From assembly GCA_903837305.1 (NCBI GenBank), contig CAILUB010000327.1:1-19957 (forward strand): a stretch of 19,957 nt of DNA. The letters run 5' to 3'. The first letter of the stretch is position 1; every line of letters begins with the position of its first letter. The notes below the pieces were generated by a model, which made no database searches, was not told the origin of the DNA, and worked only from the letters and a program-made list of their open reading frames with translations. Of the stretch, positions 1 through 6,911 are shown one piece after another. The position numbers and the translations under genes are program-made. The stretch comes from an uncultured Cytophagaceae bacterium. Lineage in GTDB: Bacteria > Bacteroidota > Bacteroidia > Cytophagales > Spirosomataceae.

Positions 1-69
1 AGGAATTCAATGTGACACAAAATTAAGGAATACTAACCTTTTTAGCTAAATTTCGGAAAAGAATATCCC

Positions 70-1314
70 ATGTACCCGACTAAAATTATTAATGATCCGA
101 TTTATGGTTTTATTAAAATCAATAATCCATTAATTCTTGAATTGATCGATCACCCTTATTTTCAACGACTTAAACGTATCAAGCAATTAGGTTTAGCTGA
201 GTTTGTCTATCCTGGAGCACATCATACACGTTTTCATCATGCCTTAGGTGCCATGCACTTAATGGATCAAGTTTTAGATAATTTAAAAGCAAAAGGGTAT
301 TCGATTTCCACCGAAGAGCGTGAAGCGGCAGAAATTGCTATCTTATTACACGATATTGGCCATGGTCCTTTTTCTCATGTATTAGAATACACTTTATTAA
401 ATGAGGTAAAGCATGAAGATGTCTCTACCCTATTAATGGCGAAATTGAATCAACATTTCAAGGGTAAATTAAGCCTAGCCATCGAGATTTTTGAAAACAA
501 ATATTCGCGTAAATTTTTCCATCAATTAGTATCTTCTCAGTTGGATGTAGACCGCTTAGATTATTTAAGTCGCGATTCTTTCTATACAGGCGTGCGTGAA
601 GGTTTTATAGGTTCTGAGCGATTACTAAGTATGATGGATTTGAATAATGAACAATTAGTCATTGAGGAAAAAGGGATTTATTCAACCGAAAACTTTTTAA
701 TGGCACGTCGTTTAATGTATTGGCAGGTTTATTTACACAAAACCGCCATCGCAGCTGAGACCATGTTAATTCAAATTTTACGAAGGGCTAAATTCTTAAT
801 TTCAGAGGGCCAAAAACTCCCCTGTTCTAGCCCATTAAAGACTTTCCTTAAAAGTACTTACACTTGGGAAGAGTTTTCTACCAAAGAAAGTCTCTTAATT
901 GCCTTCACTGAATTAGATGATCACGATGTGTGGGCAGCTATCAAGGAATGGAAAAATGCCAGCGATAAAATTCTCAAACATTTATGTACTCACTTTTTGG
1001 CTAGAAAATTATTTACCTGCAAATTAGGCTCACAGCCACTCCCTAAGGCAAAAAGAGTGGAGATTGAGGAAAATATTAAACGAGAGTATGGCATTACAGA
1101 CGAAGAGCTATCCTACTTTGTTGTAGAGGGTTCTACCTCTAATGCTGCCTACGTTCAGGGAGACAATACAATTAAAATGGTCGACAAAAAAGGTCAGGTA
1201 ATCGAGTTACTCGAGGCATCAGATTTACCGACCATACAAGCATTAAGTAAGATTGTAAAAAAATACTATTTTTGTTGTCCAAAGAGCGTATATTTGCAAG
1301 GAGAATTGAGCTAG
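70..1314 (+). CDS. HD-domain phosphohydrolase (COG1078 / YdhJ-like family)
   Basis: A 414-residue soluble protein of the HD superfamily, probably a metal-dependent nucleotide or phosphoester hydrolase acting in the cytoplasm; the substrate cannot be read from sequence. The metal-binding pattern is visible: a His-rich segment with H51, H52, R54, H56 and H57; the HD doublet H94-D95 followed by H98 (LLHDIGHGPFSH); and a later D159-x-D161-x-x-D164 motif (DVDRLDYLSRDS). The N-terminal part, with DPIYGFI and FQRLKRIKQLG, is typical of COG1078 proteins related to dGTP triphosphohydrolases. The ATG is the first plausible start. It heads the lipid A gene cluster, 40 bases upstream of lpxD, a position I recall for this family in other Bacteroidota. 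Family assignment is confident; the exact activity (dNTPase or other) is not. Confidence 0.9.
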   Translation: MYPTKIINDPIYGFIKINNPLILELIDHPYFQRLKRIKQLGLAEFVYPGAHHTRFHHALGAMHLMDQVLDNLKAKGYSISTEEREAAEIAILLHDIGHGPFSHVLEYTLLNEVKHEDVSTLLMAKLNQHFKGKLSLAIEIFENKYSRKFFHQLVSSQLDVDRLDYLSRDSFYTGVREGFIGSERLLSMMDLNNEQLVIEEKGIYSTENFLMARRLMYWQVYLHKTAIAAETMLIQILRRAKFLISEGQKLPCSSPLKTFLKSTYTWEEFSTKESLLIAFTELDDHDVWAAIKEWKNASDKILKHLCTHFLARKLFTCKLGSQPLPKAKRVEIEENIKREYGITDEELSYFVVEGSTSNAAYVQGDNTIKMVDKKGQVIELLEASDLPTIQALSKIVKKYYFCCPKSVYLQGELS

Positions 1315-1354
1315 TGGAAATTCTCATTGCCTTAATTAAACATCGTTTGACCGA

Positions 1355-2362
1355 ATGAACTTTACTGTTAATCAAATAGCACAATTAATAAAAGGAACAG
1401 TAGATGGCGATGGATCAGCGAGTATAACGGCGTTTAATAAAATTGAAGAAGGAGAATCAGGTAGTATATCCTTTTTGGCAAACCCTAAATACGAATCTTA
1501 TTTATATCAATCTAAGGCTTCAGCCATCATTGTTGCAAGCGATTTAGTATTAAAAGAAAAACCATTAGCTACCTTAATCAAGGTAAAAGACCCTTACGCA
1601 GCCTTTACTATTTTACTGCAAAAATACCAAGAATTTACGAGCATTAAAGAAACAGGTATTCAGCACCCTAGTTTTATTGCAGATAATGCTAAAACAGGCT
1701 CAAATCTCTATTTAGGACAATTTTCTAGTATAGGTAAAGGTAGTATTATTGGCAATGACACCTATATATCAGCGCATGTAACTATCGGAAATAATGTAAC
1801 TATCGGTAATCATTGTGTCATATATCCTGGTGCAGTTATTTATAATGATTCAATTATTGGTAATAATTGCACTATACATGCAAATGCAGTCATTGGTTCA
1901 GATGGATTCGGTTTTGCTCCTCAACCTGATGGTACATTTTCAACCATTCCACAATTAGGAAACGTTGTACTCGAAGATGGCGTAAGTGTAGGTGCAAATA
2001 CGACAATTGATCGCGCAACCATGGGATCCACTTTAATTCAAAAGGGGGTTAAAATCGATAATTTGGTCCAAATTGCACACAATGTTGAAGTAGGTGCAAA
2101 CACTGCAATAGCCGCCCAAACTGGTATTTCTGGTTCTACTAAAATCGGAAAAAACTGCCTAATTGGAGGTCAAGTGGGTGTAGCTGGACATATTACCATA
2201 GCAGATAAAACGAGTGTTACTGCCCAATCTGGAGTAACTAAAACCGTTCGAAAAGAAGGGCAAGTCCTTGGTGGAACACCGGCTTCCCCTAATAGTGAAT
2301 ATTTGAAGCGTAATGCTTTATTACGTCAATTACCCGATTTATTAAAAAGATTAGAATCTTAA
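1355..2362 (+). CDS. lpxD: UDP-3-O-(3-hydroxyacyl)glucosamine N-acyltransferase LpxD
   Basis: Third committed step of lipid A synthesis: it adds a hydroxyacyl chain from acyl-ACP to the 2-amino group of UDP-3-O-acyl-glucosamine, in the cytoplasm. The 335-residue length is normal. Residues 1-100 form the LpxD nucleotide-binding domain, beginning MNFTVNQIAQLIKG. From about 105 to 290 there are left-handed beta-helix hexapeptide repeats ([IV]GxxxxI), including GSDGFGFAP at 181-189. The AHN motif at 241-243 places the catalytic histidine at H242 (E. coli H239), and a second conserved histidine is H279 (GVAGHITIADK). The C-terminal helix ends ALLRQLPDLLKRLES. The start ATG lies 40 bases after the HD gene, and the next gene begins 8 bases downstream, so co-transcription with lpxC/fabZ is likely. 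Confidence 0.97.
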   Translation: MNFTVNQIAQLIKGTVDGDGSASITAFNKIEEGESGSISFLANPKYESYLYQSKASAIIVASDLVLKEKPLATLIKVKDPYAAFTILLQKYQEFTSIKETGIQHPSFIADNAKTGSNLYLGQFSSIGKGSIIGNDTYISAHVTIGNNVTIGNHCVIYPGAVIYNDSIIGNNCTIHANAVIGSDGFGFAPQPDGTFSTIPQLGNVVLEDGVSVGANTTIDRATMGSTLIQKGVKIDNLVQIAHNVEVGANTAIAAQTGISGSTKIGKNCLIGGQVGVAGHITIADKTSVTAQSGVTKTVRKEGQVLGGTPASPNSEYLKRNALLRQLPDLLKRLES

Positions 2363-2370
2363 TTTCGCGT

Positions 2371-3765
2371 ATGAACAATAAGCAACATACTATTACCAAT
2401 GCTGTAACCCTATCTGGTGTAGGTTTACATACTGGCGTAGTTGCCAACCTGACTTTTTTGCCCGCTCCTGCAAACCATGGAATCAAATTCCAGCGTGTTG
2501 ATTTACCCGGTCAACCTATTGCAGATGCAGATGTAGACTATGTGGTTGATACCTCACGCGGAACTACCATTGAGCATAATGGCGCTCGCATCAATACAGT
2601 GGAGCACGTTTTAGCAGCACTTGTAGGGCTAGAAGTTGATAATATTTTGATTCAATTAGATGGTCCAGAACCTCCCATTATGGATGGTAGTTCTATCAAA
2701 TTTGTAGAGGCTTTAAAAGACGCAATTCCGGTAGAACAAGATGCGCACCGCAAATTTTTTGAATTAACAGAAGAAGTACGATTCAAGGATTTAGATAGCG
2801 GAATAGAATTAGCTGCATTGCCTCTAAATGATTACAGGATGGCCGTAATGGTGGATTATAATTCAAAATTTTTATCAAGCCAGCATGCTAATTTAAGCCA
2901 CGTATCCCAATTTGAAAAAGACTTCTCTATGTGCAGAACCTTCTGTTTCGTACATGAAATAGAAGTACTTTACAAGGCCGGCTTAATTAAAGGTGGAGAC
3001 TTAAATAACGCCATTGTAATTGCAGATAAAGATTATTCAGAAGCTGAATTAGCCCATTTATCCGAAGTTTTAGGAAAACCTAAAATCTCTGTTTCAAAGG
3101 AAGCGGGTATTTTAAATAATACTAATCTCCATTTTAGCAACGAAATGGCTCGCCATAAATTGCTGGACTTAATGGGTGATTTAGCTTTAGTAGGTCGACC
3201 TATTAAAGCGCAAATTTTAGCCTCTCGGCCAGGACACGCTTCTAACGTAGAGCTGGCACGCAAGATCAAGAAATTGATGTTAGACGCAGAGAAAAATAAA
3301 GTACCTACATACGACCCTAAGCAACCGCCTATTTTCACGCATGAACGCGTTTACGAACTTCTTCCGCATCGCTACCCATTTCAAATGATTGACAAAATCA
3401 TTTATTTGGATGATAGTAGTGTGGTAGGAGTTAAGAATGTGACGATGAATGAAAACTATTTCATGGGTCACTTTCCAAACAATCCAGTAATGCCAGGCGT
3501 TATGCAAGTTGAGGCGATGGCACAGACAGGAGGAATCCTTGTTTTAAGTTCAGTAGAAGATCCGGAAAATTATTGGCCATACCTGGTTGGAATAGAAAAT
3601 TGTCGTTTTAGAAAAAGTGTAATTCCTGGGGATACCATTATTTTTAAATGTGAACTACAGGCACCTATACGTAGAGGAATAGCAAAAATGACTGGTAAAG
3701 CTTATGTAGCTGGCCAAGTAGTGTGTGAAGCTGAAATGACAGCTAGTTTAGTTCGTAAATCGTAA
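2371..3765 (+). CDS. lpxC/fabZ: Bifunctional UDP-3-O-acyl-GlcNAc deacetylase / 3-hydroxyacyl-ACP dehydratase (LpxC-FabZ fusion)
   Basis: A 464-residue fusion of two cytoplasmic enzymes. Residues 1-305 are LpxC, the zinc deacetylase that commits UDP-acyl-GlcNAc to lipid A. Zinc ligands are H79 (NTVEHVLAAL), H262 and D266 (RHKLLDLMGDL), with the catalytic histidine at H289 (ASRPGHASN), matching E. coli H79, H238, D242 and H265. After a short linker, residues 320-464 are FabZ, the hot-dog-fold dehydratase of fatty-acid elongation. It shows LLPHRYPFQMID, then GHFPNNPVMPG with catalytic H367 and E381 (VEAMAQ) 14 residues later, as in FabZ. The fusion is known in Bacteroidota and places two enzymes that compete for the 3-hydroxyacyl-ACP pool in one chain. 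It sits 8 bases after lpxD and 10 before lpxA. Both active sites look intact. Confidence 0.97.
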   Translation: MNNKQHTITNAVTLSGVGLHTGVVANLTFLPAPANHGIKFQRVDLPGQPIADADVDYVVDTSRGTTIEHNGARINTVEHVLAALVGLEVDNILIQLDGPEPPIMDGSSIKFVEALKDAIPVEQDAHRKFFELTEEVRFKDLDSGIELAALPLNDYRMAVMVDYNSKFLSSQHANLSHVSQFEKDFSMCRTFCFVHEIEVLYKAGLIKGGDLNNAIVIADKDYSEAELAHLSEVLGKPKISVSKEAGILNNTNLHFSNEMARHKLLDLMGDLALVGRPIKAQILASRPGHASNVELARKIKKLMLDAEKNKVPTYDPKQPPIFTHERVYELLPHRYPFQMIDKIIYLDDSSVVGVKNVTMNENYFMGHFPNNPVMPGVMQVEAMAQTGGILVLSSVEDPENYWPYLVGIENCRFRKSVIPGDTIIFKCELQAPIRRGIAKMTGKAYVAGQVVCEAEMTASLVRKS

Positions 3766-3775
3766 GATTATTCAT

Positions 3776-4546
3776 ATGATTCATCCAATAACCCATATTG
3801 ATCCACAAGCTAAAATTGGTGCTAATGTTAGTATCGAAGCATTCACCTCTATACATGCAGATGTTGAAATCGGTGATGGAACATGGATAGGATCAAATGT
3901 GACTATATATCCAGGTGCTCGCATTGGTAAAAATGTAAAAATCTTTCCTGGTGCAGTTATTTCAGCCATTCCGCAGGATTTGAAATTTGGTGGGGAGGTA
4001 ACAACAGTAGAAATAGGTGACAATTCTACTATACGCGAGTGTGTGACTATCAATCGTGGGACATCTGATAAGATGAAGACCGTGATTGGTCAAAACTGCC
4101 TTATTATGGCCTATGTGCACGTAGCACATGATTGCTTTATTGGAAATAATTGCATTTTAGCAAATTCCGTACAAATGGCTGGGCATGTAACTGTGGGAGA
4201 CTTTGCAATTATTGGGGGCTCATCCGCCATTCATCAATTTGCTACCATTGGACAGCACGTAATGATTTCAGGCGGATCATTAGTTAGAAAGGATGTCCCT
4301 CCTTTTACTAAGTCAGGTCGTGAGCCATTAACTTATGCAGGTGTTAACTCAGTAGGCTTACGTCGCCGTAATTATACAGATGAACAAATCAATGTCATTC
4401 AAGAAGCCTATCGCTATTTGTATTTGAAAGGGTTGAATACAAATGCGGCAATTGAAGAAATTGAAGCACAACTGCCTAATACACCGGAGAGAAATGAGAT
4501 TCTTGAATTTGTCAAAAATTCAGAAAGAGGGATTATGAAAGGCTAA
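3776..4546 (+). CDS. lpxA: Acyl-ACP--UDP-N-acetylglucosamine O-acyltransferase LpxA
   Basis: First step of lipid A synthesis: it transfers 3-hydroxyacyl from ACP to the 3-OH of UDP-GlcNAc, reversibly, in the cytoplasm; LpxC then pulls the reaction forward. The 256-residue length is typical. The N-terminal two thirds (about 1-185) consist of hexapeptide repeats forming a left-handed beta-helix, and the rest is the alpha-helical tail (NYTDEQINVIQEAYRYLYLKG). The catalytic histidine is H118 in VAHDC (E. coli H125); H115, H137 and H153 match E. coli H122, H144 and H160 at the same spacings. It follows lpxC/fabZ by 10 bases and precedes the ABC ATPase by 6, so it belongs to the same transcript. 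Nothing is missing. Confidence 0.97.
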   Translation: MIHPITHIDPQAKIGANVSIEAFTSIHADVEIGDGTWIGSNVTIYPGARIGKNVKIFPGAVISAIPQDLKFGGEVTTVEIGDNSTIRECVTINRGTSDKMKTVIGQNCLIMAYVHVAHDCFIGNNCILANSVQMAGHVTVGDFAIIGGSSAIHQFATIGQHVMISGGSLVRKDVPPFTKSGREPLTYAGVNSVGLRRRNYTDEQINVIQEAYRYLYLKGLNTNAAIEEIEAQLPNTPERNEILEFVKNSERGIMKG

Positions 4547-4552
4547 TGAATT

Positions 4553-5155
4553 ATGGATATTCTTGTTCAAAATCTTTTCAAAAAGTTTAGGCAAGAATTT
4601 GTCATTAAGTCCTTCAACTACACTTTCCGACAGGGTAATTCGTATGCTATAACTGGACCTAATGGCTCCGGAAAATCAACATTATTACAATTAATCGCTC
4701 AATTTACACTTCCTAATTCAGGAACAGTGGAAATGTCCAGTATCAATTCTGACTTGGTTTATAGCCAAATTACTTACGCAGCCCCTTATGTTGAATTAAT
4801 TGAGGAGTATACGCTTTCAGAACACCTTGAAATTTTAGTAAAGAACAACTACCTTCCTAGCTCGATTACAATAGAAATGTTAGAAGATTTTATCGATTTA
4901 AAACCTGACCGTTTTAAATTAATAAAGAACTATTCTTCTGGGATGCGTCAAAAAATCAAATTGGGGTTTGCACTCTTGTCCGATAGACCTGTTATACTGT
5001 TAGATGAGCCAACCACTAATTTTGATGAGAAGGCAAAACAATGGTTCTTTGATAAGCTAGAGAAACAGCGTCATAAACTAATTGCCATCGCCTCCAATGA
5101 AGCAAGAGAAATTGAATTTTGCACAAACAAAATATCTATACTCGATTTTAAATAA
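4553..5155 (+). CDS. Small ABC transporter ATP-binding protein, last gene of the lipid A cluster
   Basis: A 200-residue stand-alone ABC ATPase, probably energising an unidentified membrane partner at the inner membrane. The Walker A motif is GPNGSGKST (35-43), the signature is NYSSGMRQKI (about 126-135), and Walker B is VILLDEP (147-153) followed by a D-loop-like TTNFDEKA. Two switch elements look non-standard: no glutamine at the expected Q-loop place (ITYAAPYVEL, about 73-82), and the H-loop place reads IASNEARE, with N182 where histidine is usual. Similar signatures occur in CcmA-like or export-type small ATPases, but this is not haem-specific evidence. It lies 6 bases after lpxA, so it is expected to be co-expressed with lipid A genes. 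Its last 8 bases overlap the 3' end of the convergent gldF. The partner permease is unknown; it is too short and lacks the context for GldA. Confidence 0.85.
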   Translation: MDILVQNLFKKFRQEFVIKSFNYTFRQGNSYAITGPNGSGKSTLLQLIAQFTLPNSGTVEMSSINSDLVYSQITYAAPYVELIEEYTLSEHLEILVKNNYLPSSITIEMLEDFIDLKPDRFKLIKNYSSGMRQKIKLGFALLSDRPVILLDEPTTNFDEKAKQWFFDKLEKQRHKLIAIASNEAREIEFCTNKISILDFK

Positions 5156-5837
5156 GAATACGTAATCGTAATCGAGTTATTCCCCACACCACTACAATAA
5201 ATCCCAAAAAGTAGAGAAGATCTCCAAAATGAACTACTCCCATACTCATTCGATCATAATGGGAGGATAAATTGATGACATCTAAACCTAGCTCTTTTGA
5301 ACCTTGCCACATAGCAAAATTCAAAGCAAGTCCTAGTATAAAGGCGACTGGTTGTTTCTTCGTTAAACTTGAAGCTAATACACCCAAGGATACAAAACAC
5401 AAGGTTAATAAGAATAAAGCAGCGAACCCTCCCACTATTAAAGAGGAATCATAATTATTTGTAGGAAATCCTAAAGAAGCTATACTCTGAACAAATACAA
5501 CACTTGGTAATAAAGTAATTAAAACAATCATTGCCAAAGCTAGGTATTTGGCCATCAAAATTTGATTAACACTAATGGGAAGAGAACGTAATAATTGAAA
5601 TGTTCCCTTTTCAAACTCTTCCGAAAAACTACTCATAGATAACGCAGGTACGAAAAAAAGAAAAAACCAAGGTGTTAAATCAAAGAATATTGTTAACTCA
5701 GCAAAACCATAGTCAAGTATATTTCCGTCAATCACCCAAACATAGATTCCCATCAAAATAAAAAAAGACGAAATGGTACCCCAGCCCATCCATGAGCTAA
5801 AATAGACCTTTACGTCTTTCTTTAAAAGAGCTAACAT
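5148..5837 (-). CDS. gldF: Gliding motility-type ABC transporter permease GldF
   Basis: Integral inner-membrane permease of the ABC-2 type, related to GldF, a component of the Gld ABC transporter linked to gliding in Flavobacterium. About six hydrophobic segments are spread over 229 residues. Family-like signatures include NILDYGFAEL, then a PWFFLFFVPALSM stretch, SFSEEFEKGTFQLLRSLP before a KYLALA helix, and near the C terminus SHYDRMSMGVVHFGDLLYFL. I chose the ATG at 5837 (MLALLKKDVKVYF) because it gives the usual GldF N terminus and leaves one base after the upstream stop. A TTG three codons earlier (5846) is possible but less likely. It is the last gene of the minus-strand unit. No gldG follows; the next gene is the convergent ABC ATPase, which overlaps it by 8 bases. 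Whether those two gene products interact is unknown. Confidence 0.85.
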   Translation of the reverse strand: MLALLKKDVKVYFSSWMGWGTISSFFILMGIYVWVIDGNILDYGFAELTIFFDLTPWFFLFFVPALSMSSFSEEFEKGTFQLLRSLPISVNQILMAKYLALAMIVLITLLPSVVFVQSIASLGFPTNNYDSSLIVGGFAALFLLTLCFVSLGVLASSLTKKQPVAFILGLALNFAMWQGSKELGLDVINLSSHYDRMSMGVVHFGDLLYFLGFIVVVWGITRLRLRILI

Positions 5838-5838
5838 A

Positions 5839-6384
5839 CTATTCAAAAATAGGTTTTTCTCTCTTAACTACGGCTGAAACAATTAAGCCCAAAAGAAAAT
5901 TAAATACAACACTCATGATAACGACAATAACAAATTGCATACCTGGATTCAAAAATAAGGAGGTCATTTCCTCCGCACTTTGAATTTGACTAGCAGTTAA
6001 ACCTTGGTCTTCCATACGCTCCCTAGCAATTTCCATCTGGCGCTGCATAACTGTATTGTCTATAAATTGAATATAAATATAATTAAAGCCTCCTGCCACT
6101 AATCCACTAATCGCACCTAACAGAGTAGCCAAACCTAAGCCCTGACCATAACTAATATACCCTTCATTCTGCTCTCTATACTCTCGTAAACATAAATAAG
6201 AGATCGTAACAGATAAAACCAAGGACCAAATCGTAGAAACCCAACTAATGGATTCTTGAAATTGTTCCGCCCATCCCATCACATTAATAAGCGTTGAAAA
6301 GAGAAAACTCAATAATCCATTTATAAAACCATACTTTAAGGCAATTATAGAAGATGAAGCTGTTGATTCCGATGTATTTTCCAT
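5839..6384 (-). CDS. DUF4199 family membrane protein
   Basis: A 181-residue inner-membrane protein of unknown function, matching the DUF4199 pattern common in Bacteroidota. Four hydrophobic segments are visible at about 16-37, 46-67, 82-106 and 148-173. Between the second and third lies the characteristic GYISYGQGLGLATL stretch, and the soluble loop at 108-145 is charged and probably helical (MEIARERMEDQGLT). The tail is short and basic (VVKREKPIFE). It starts at ATG 6384, 5 bases after the stop of another DUF4199-like gene, and ends one base before the gldF ATG, so translation of the three is probably coupled. Placement beside dihydroorotase-like genes is a neighbourhood I recall from related genomes. 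No catalytic motif is visible. Confidence 0.8.
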   Translation of the reverse strand: MENTSESTASSSIIALKYGFINGLLSFLFSTLINVMGWAEQFQESISWVSTIWSLVLSVTISYLCLREYREQNEGYISYGQGLGLATLLGAISGLVAGGFNYIYIQFIDNTVMQRQMEIARERMEDQGLTASQIQSAEEMTSLFLNPGMQFVIVVIMSVVFNFLLGLIVSAVVKREKPIFE

Positions 6385-6389
6385 AAGAT

Positions 6390-6911
6390 TTATTTTTTAT
6401 AATAAAGTGAAATTAACAAATTTGGTAAGAAACCCAAGGCAATTTTTTGCCAGAAATCATCTCTAGCAATGCTATAAGCATCAATTGACTTAATTCCAGC
6501 ATGTAAACTATTGTAATACTCCCCTCCTTCTTGACTTACAATTACTTCTTTAAAAGAATTTAACTCTACTAAACTCTGCTGAATATAGGAAGCCAACAGG
6601 TGTAAACCTGTTGAGGTTTGAAAGAAATAATGTAAAAAAAGACTACTCAAGAGGGCCGTAATGACAATTAAAAGGTATTGCAAGACAAAATAGACTAAAA
6701 AATGCTTCTTTTCTCCCTGATGATTTTGAGGAAAACGAGAAATATACCACCATTGGAAAAATAACAAAAAAACAAAAGTTGGCGCCTTCTTTCCCCCGAT
6801 TGGAATAATTCCTATTTGTTGCAAAAGAAGACCATACAAGGCCATCAAAACAACGAAAATAAAGGCATATAGGAAAAAACGACCTATTTCAGCAAACCAA
6901 TTATTGACCAT
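6390..6911 (-). CDS. Probable DUF4199-like membrane protein
   Basis: A 173-residue membrane protein with hydrophobic segments at about 12-30, 45-57, 70-95 and 155-171. The loop between segments three and four, about 100-152, contains SFKEVIVSQEGGEYYNSLHA. Length and topology resemble the DUF4199 protein encoded just downstream, and it ends similarly with a hydrophobic helix and a basic tip (LLISLYYKK). Sequence similarity between the two is weak by eye, so membership in the family is an inference from topology and tandem placement. The ATG at 6911 lies inside the 3' end of the dihydroorotase-like gene (11-base overlap), pointing to translational coupling. The function is unknown. Confidence 0.6.
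   Translation of the reverse strand: MVNNWFAEIGRFFLYAFIFVVLMALYGLLLQQIGIIPIGGKKAPTFVFLLFFQWWYISRFPQNHQGEKKHFLVYFVLQYLLIVITALLSSLFLHYFFQTSTGLHLLASYIQQSLVELNSFKEVIVSQEGGEYYNSLHAGIKSIDAYSIARDDFWQKIALGFLPNLLISLYYKK

Noticed and set aside
1..69. Tail of an upstream gene or a promoter before the HD gene
   Set aside because: No frame with a recognisable product ends here, and no element better than a partial TAnnTTTG match (TAAATTTC near 46-53) is visible.
1314..1358. A 14-codon frame starting with GTG between the HD gene and lpxD, whose TGA overlaps the lpxD ATG
   Set aside because: It could be a leader peptide for coupled translation, but it is very short, begins with GTG inside the upstream stop codon and has no supporting motif.
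5140..5177. Inverted repeat ACTCGATT / AATCGAGT at the convergent ends of the ABC ATPase and gldF genes, as a possible bidirectional terminator
   Set aside because: The stem is 8 bases with a 22-base loop, lies partly in coding sequence and has no T tract on either side, so support as a terminator is poor.
5838..5846. TTG at 5846 as the gldF start, overlapping the upstream gene
   Set aside because: An ATG three codons later gives the usual GldF N terminus and a one-base gap from the upstream stop, so the TTG extension is not needed.
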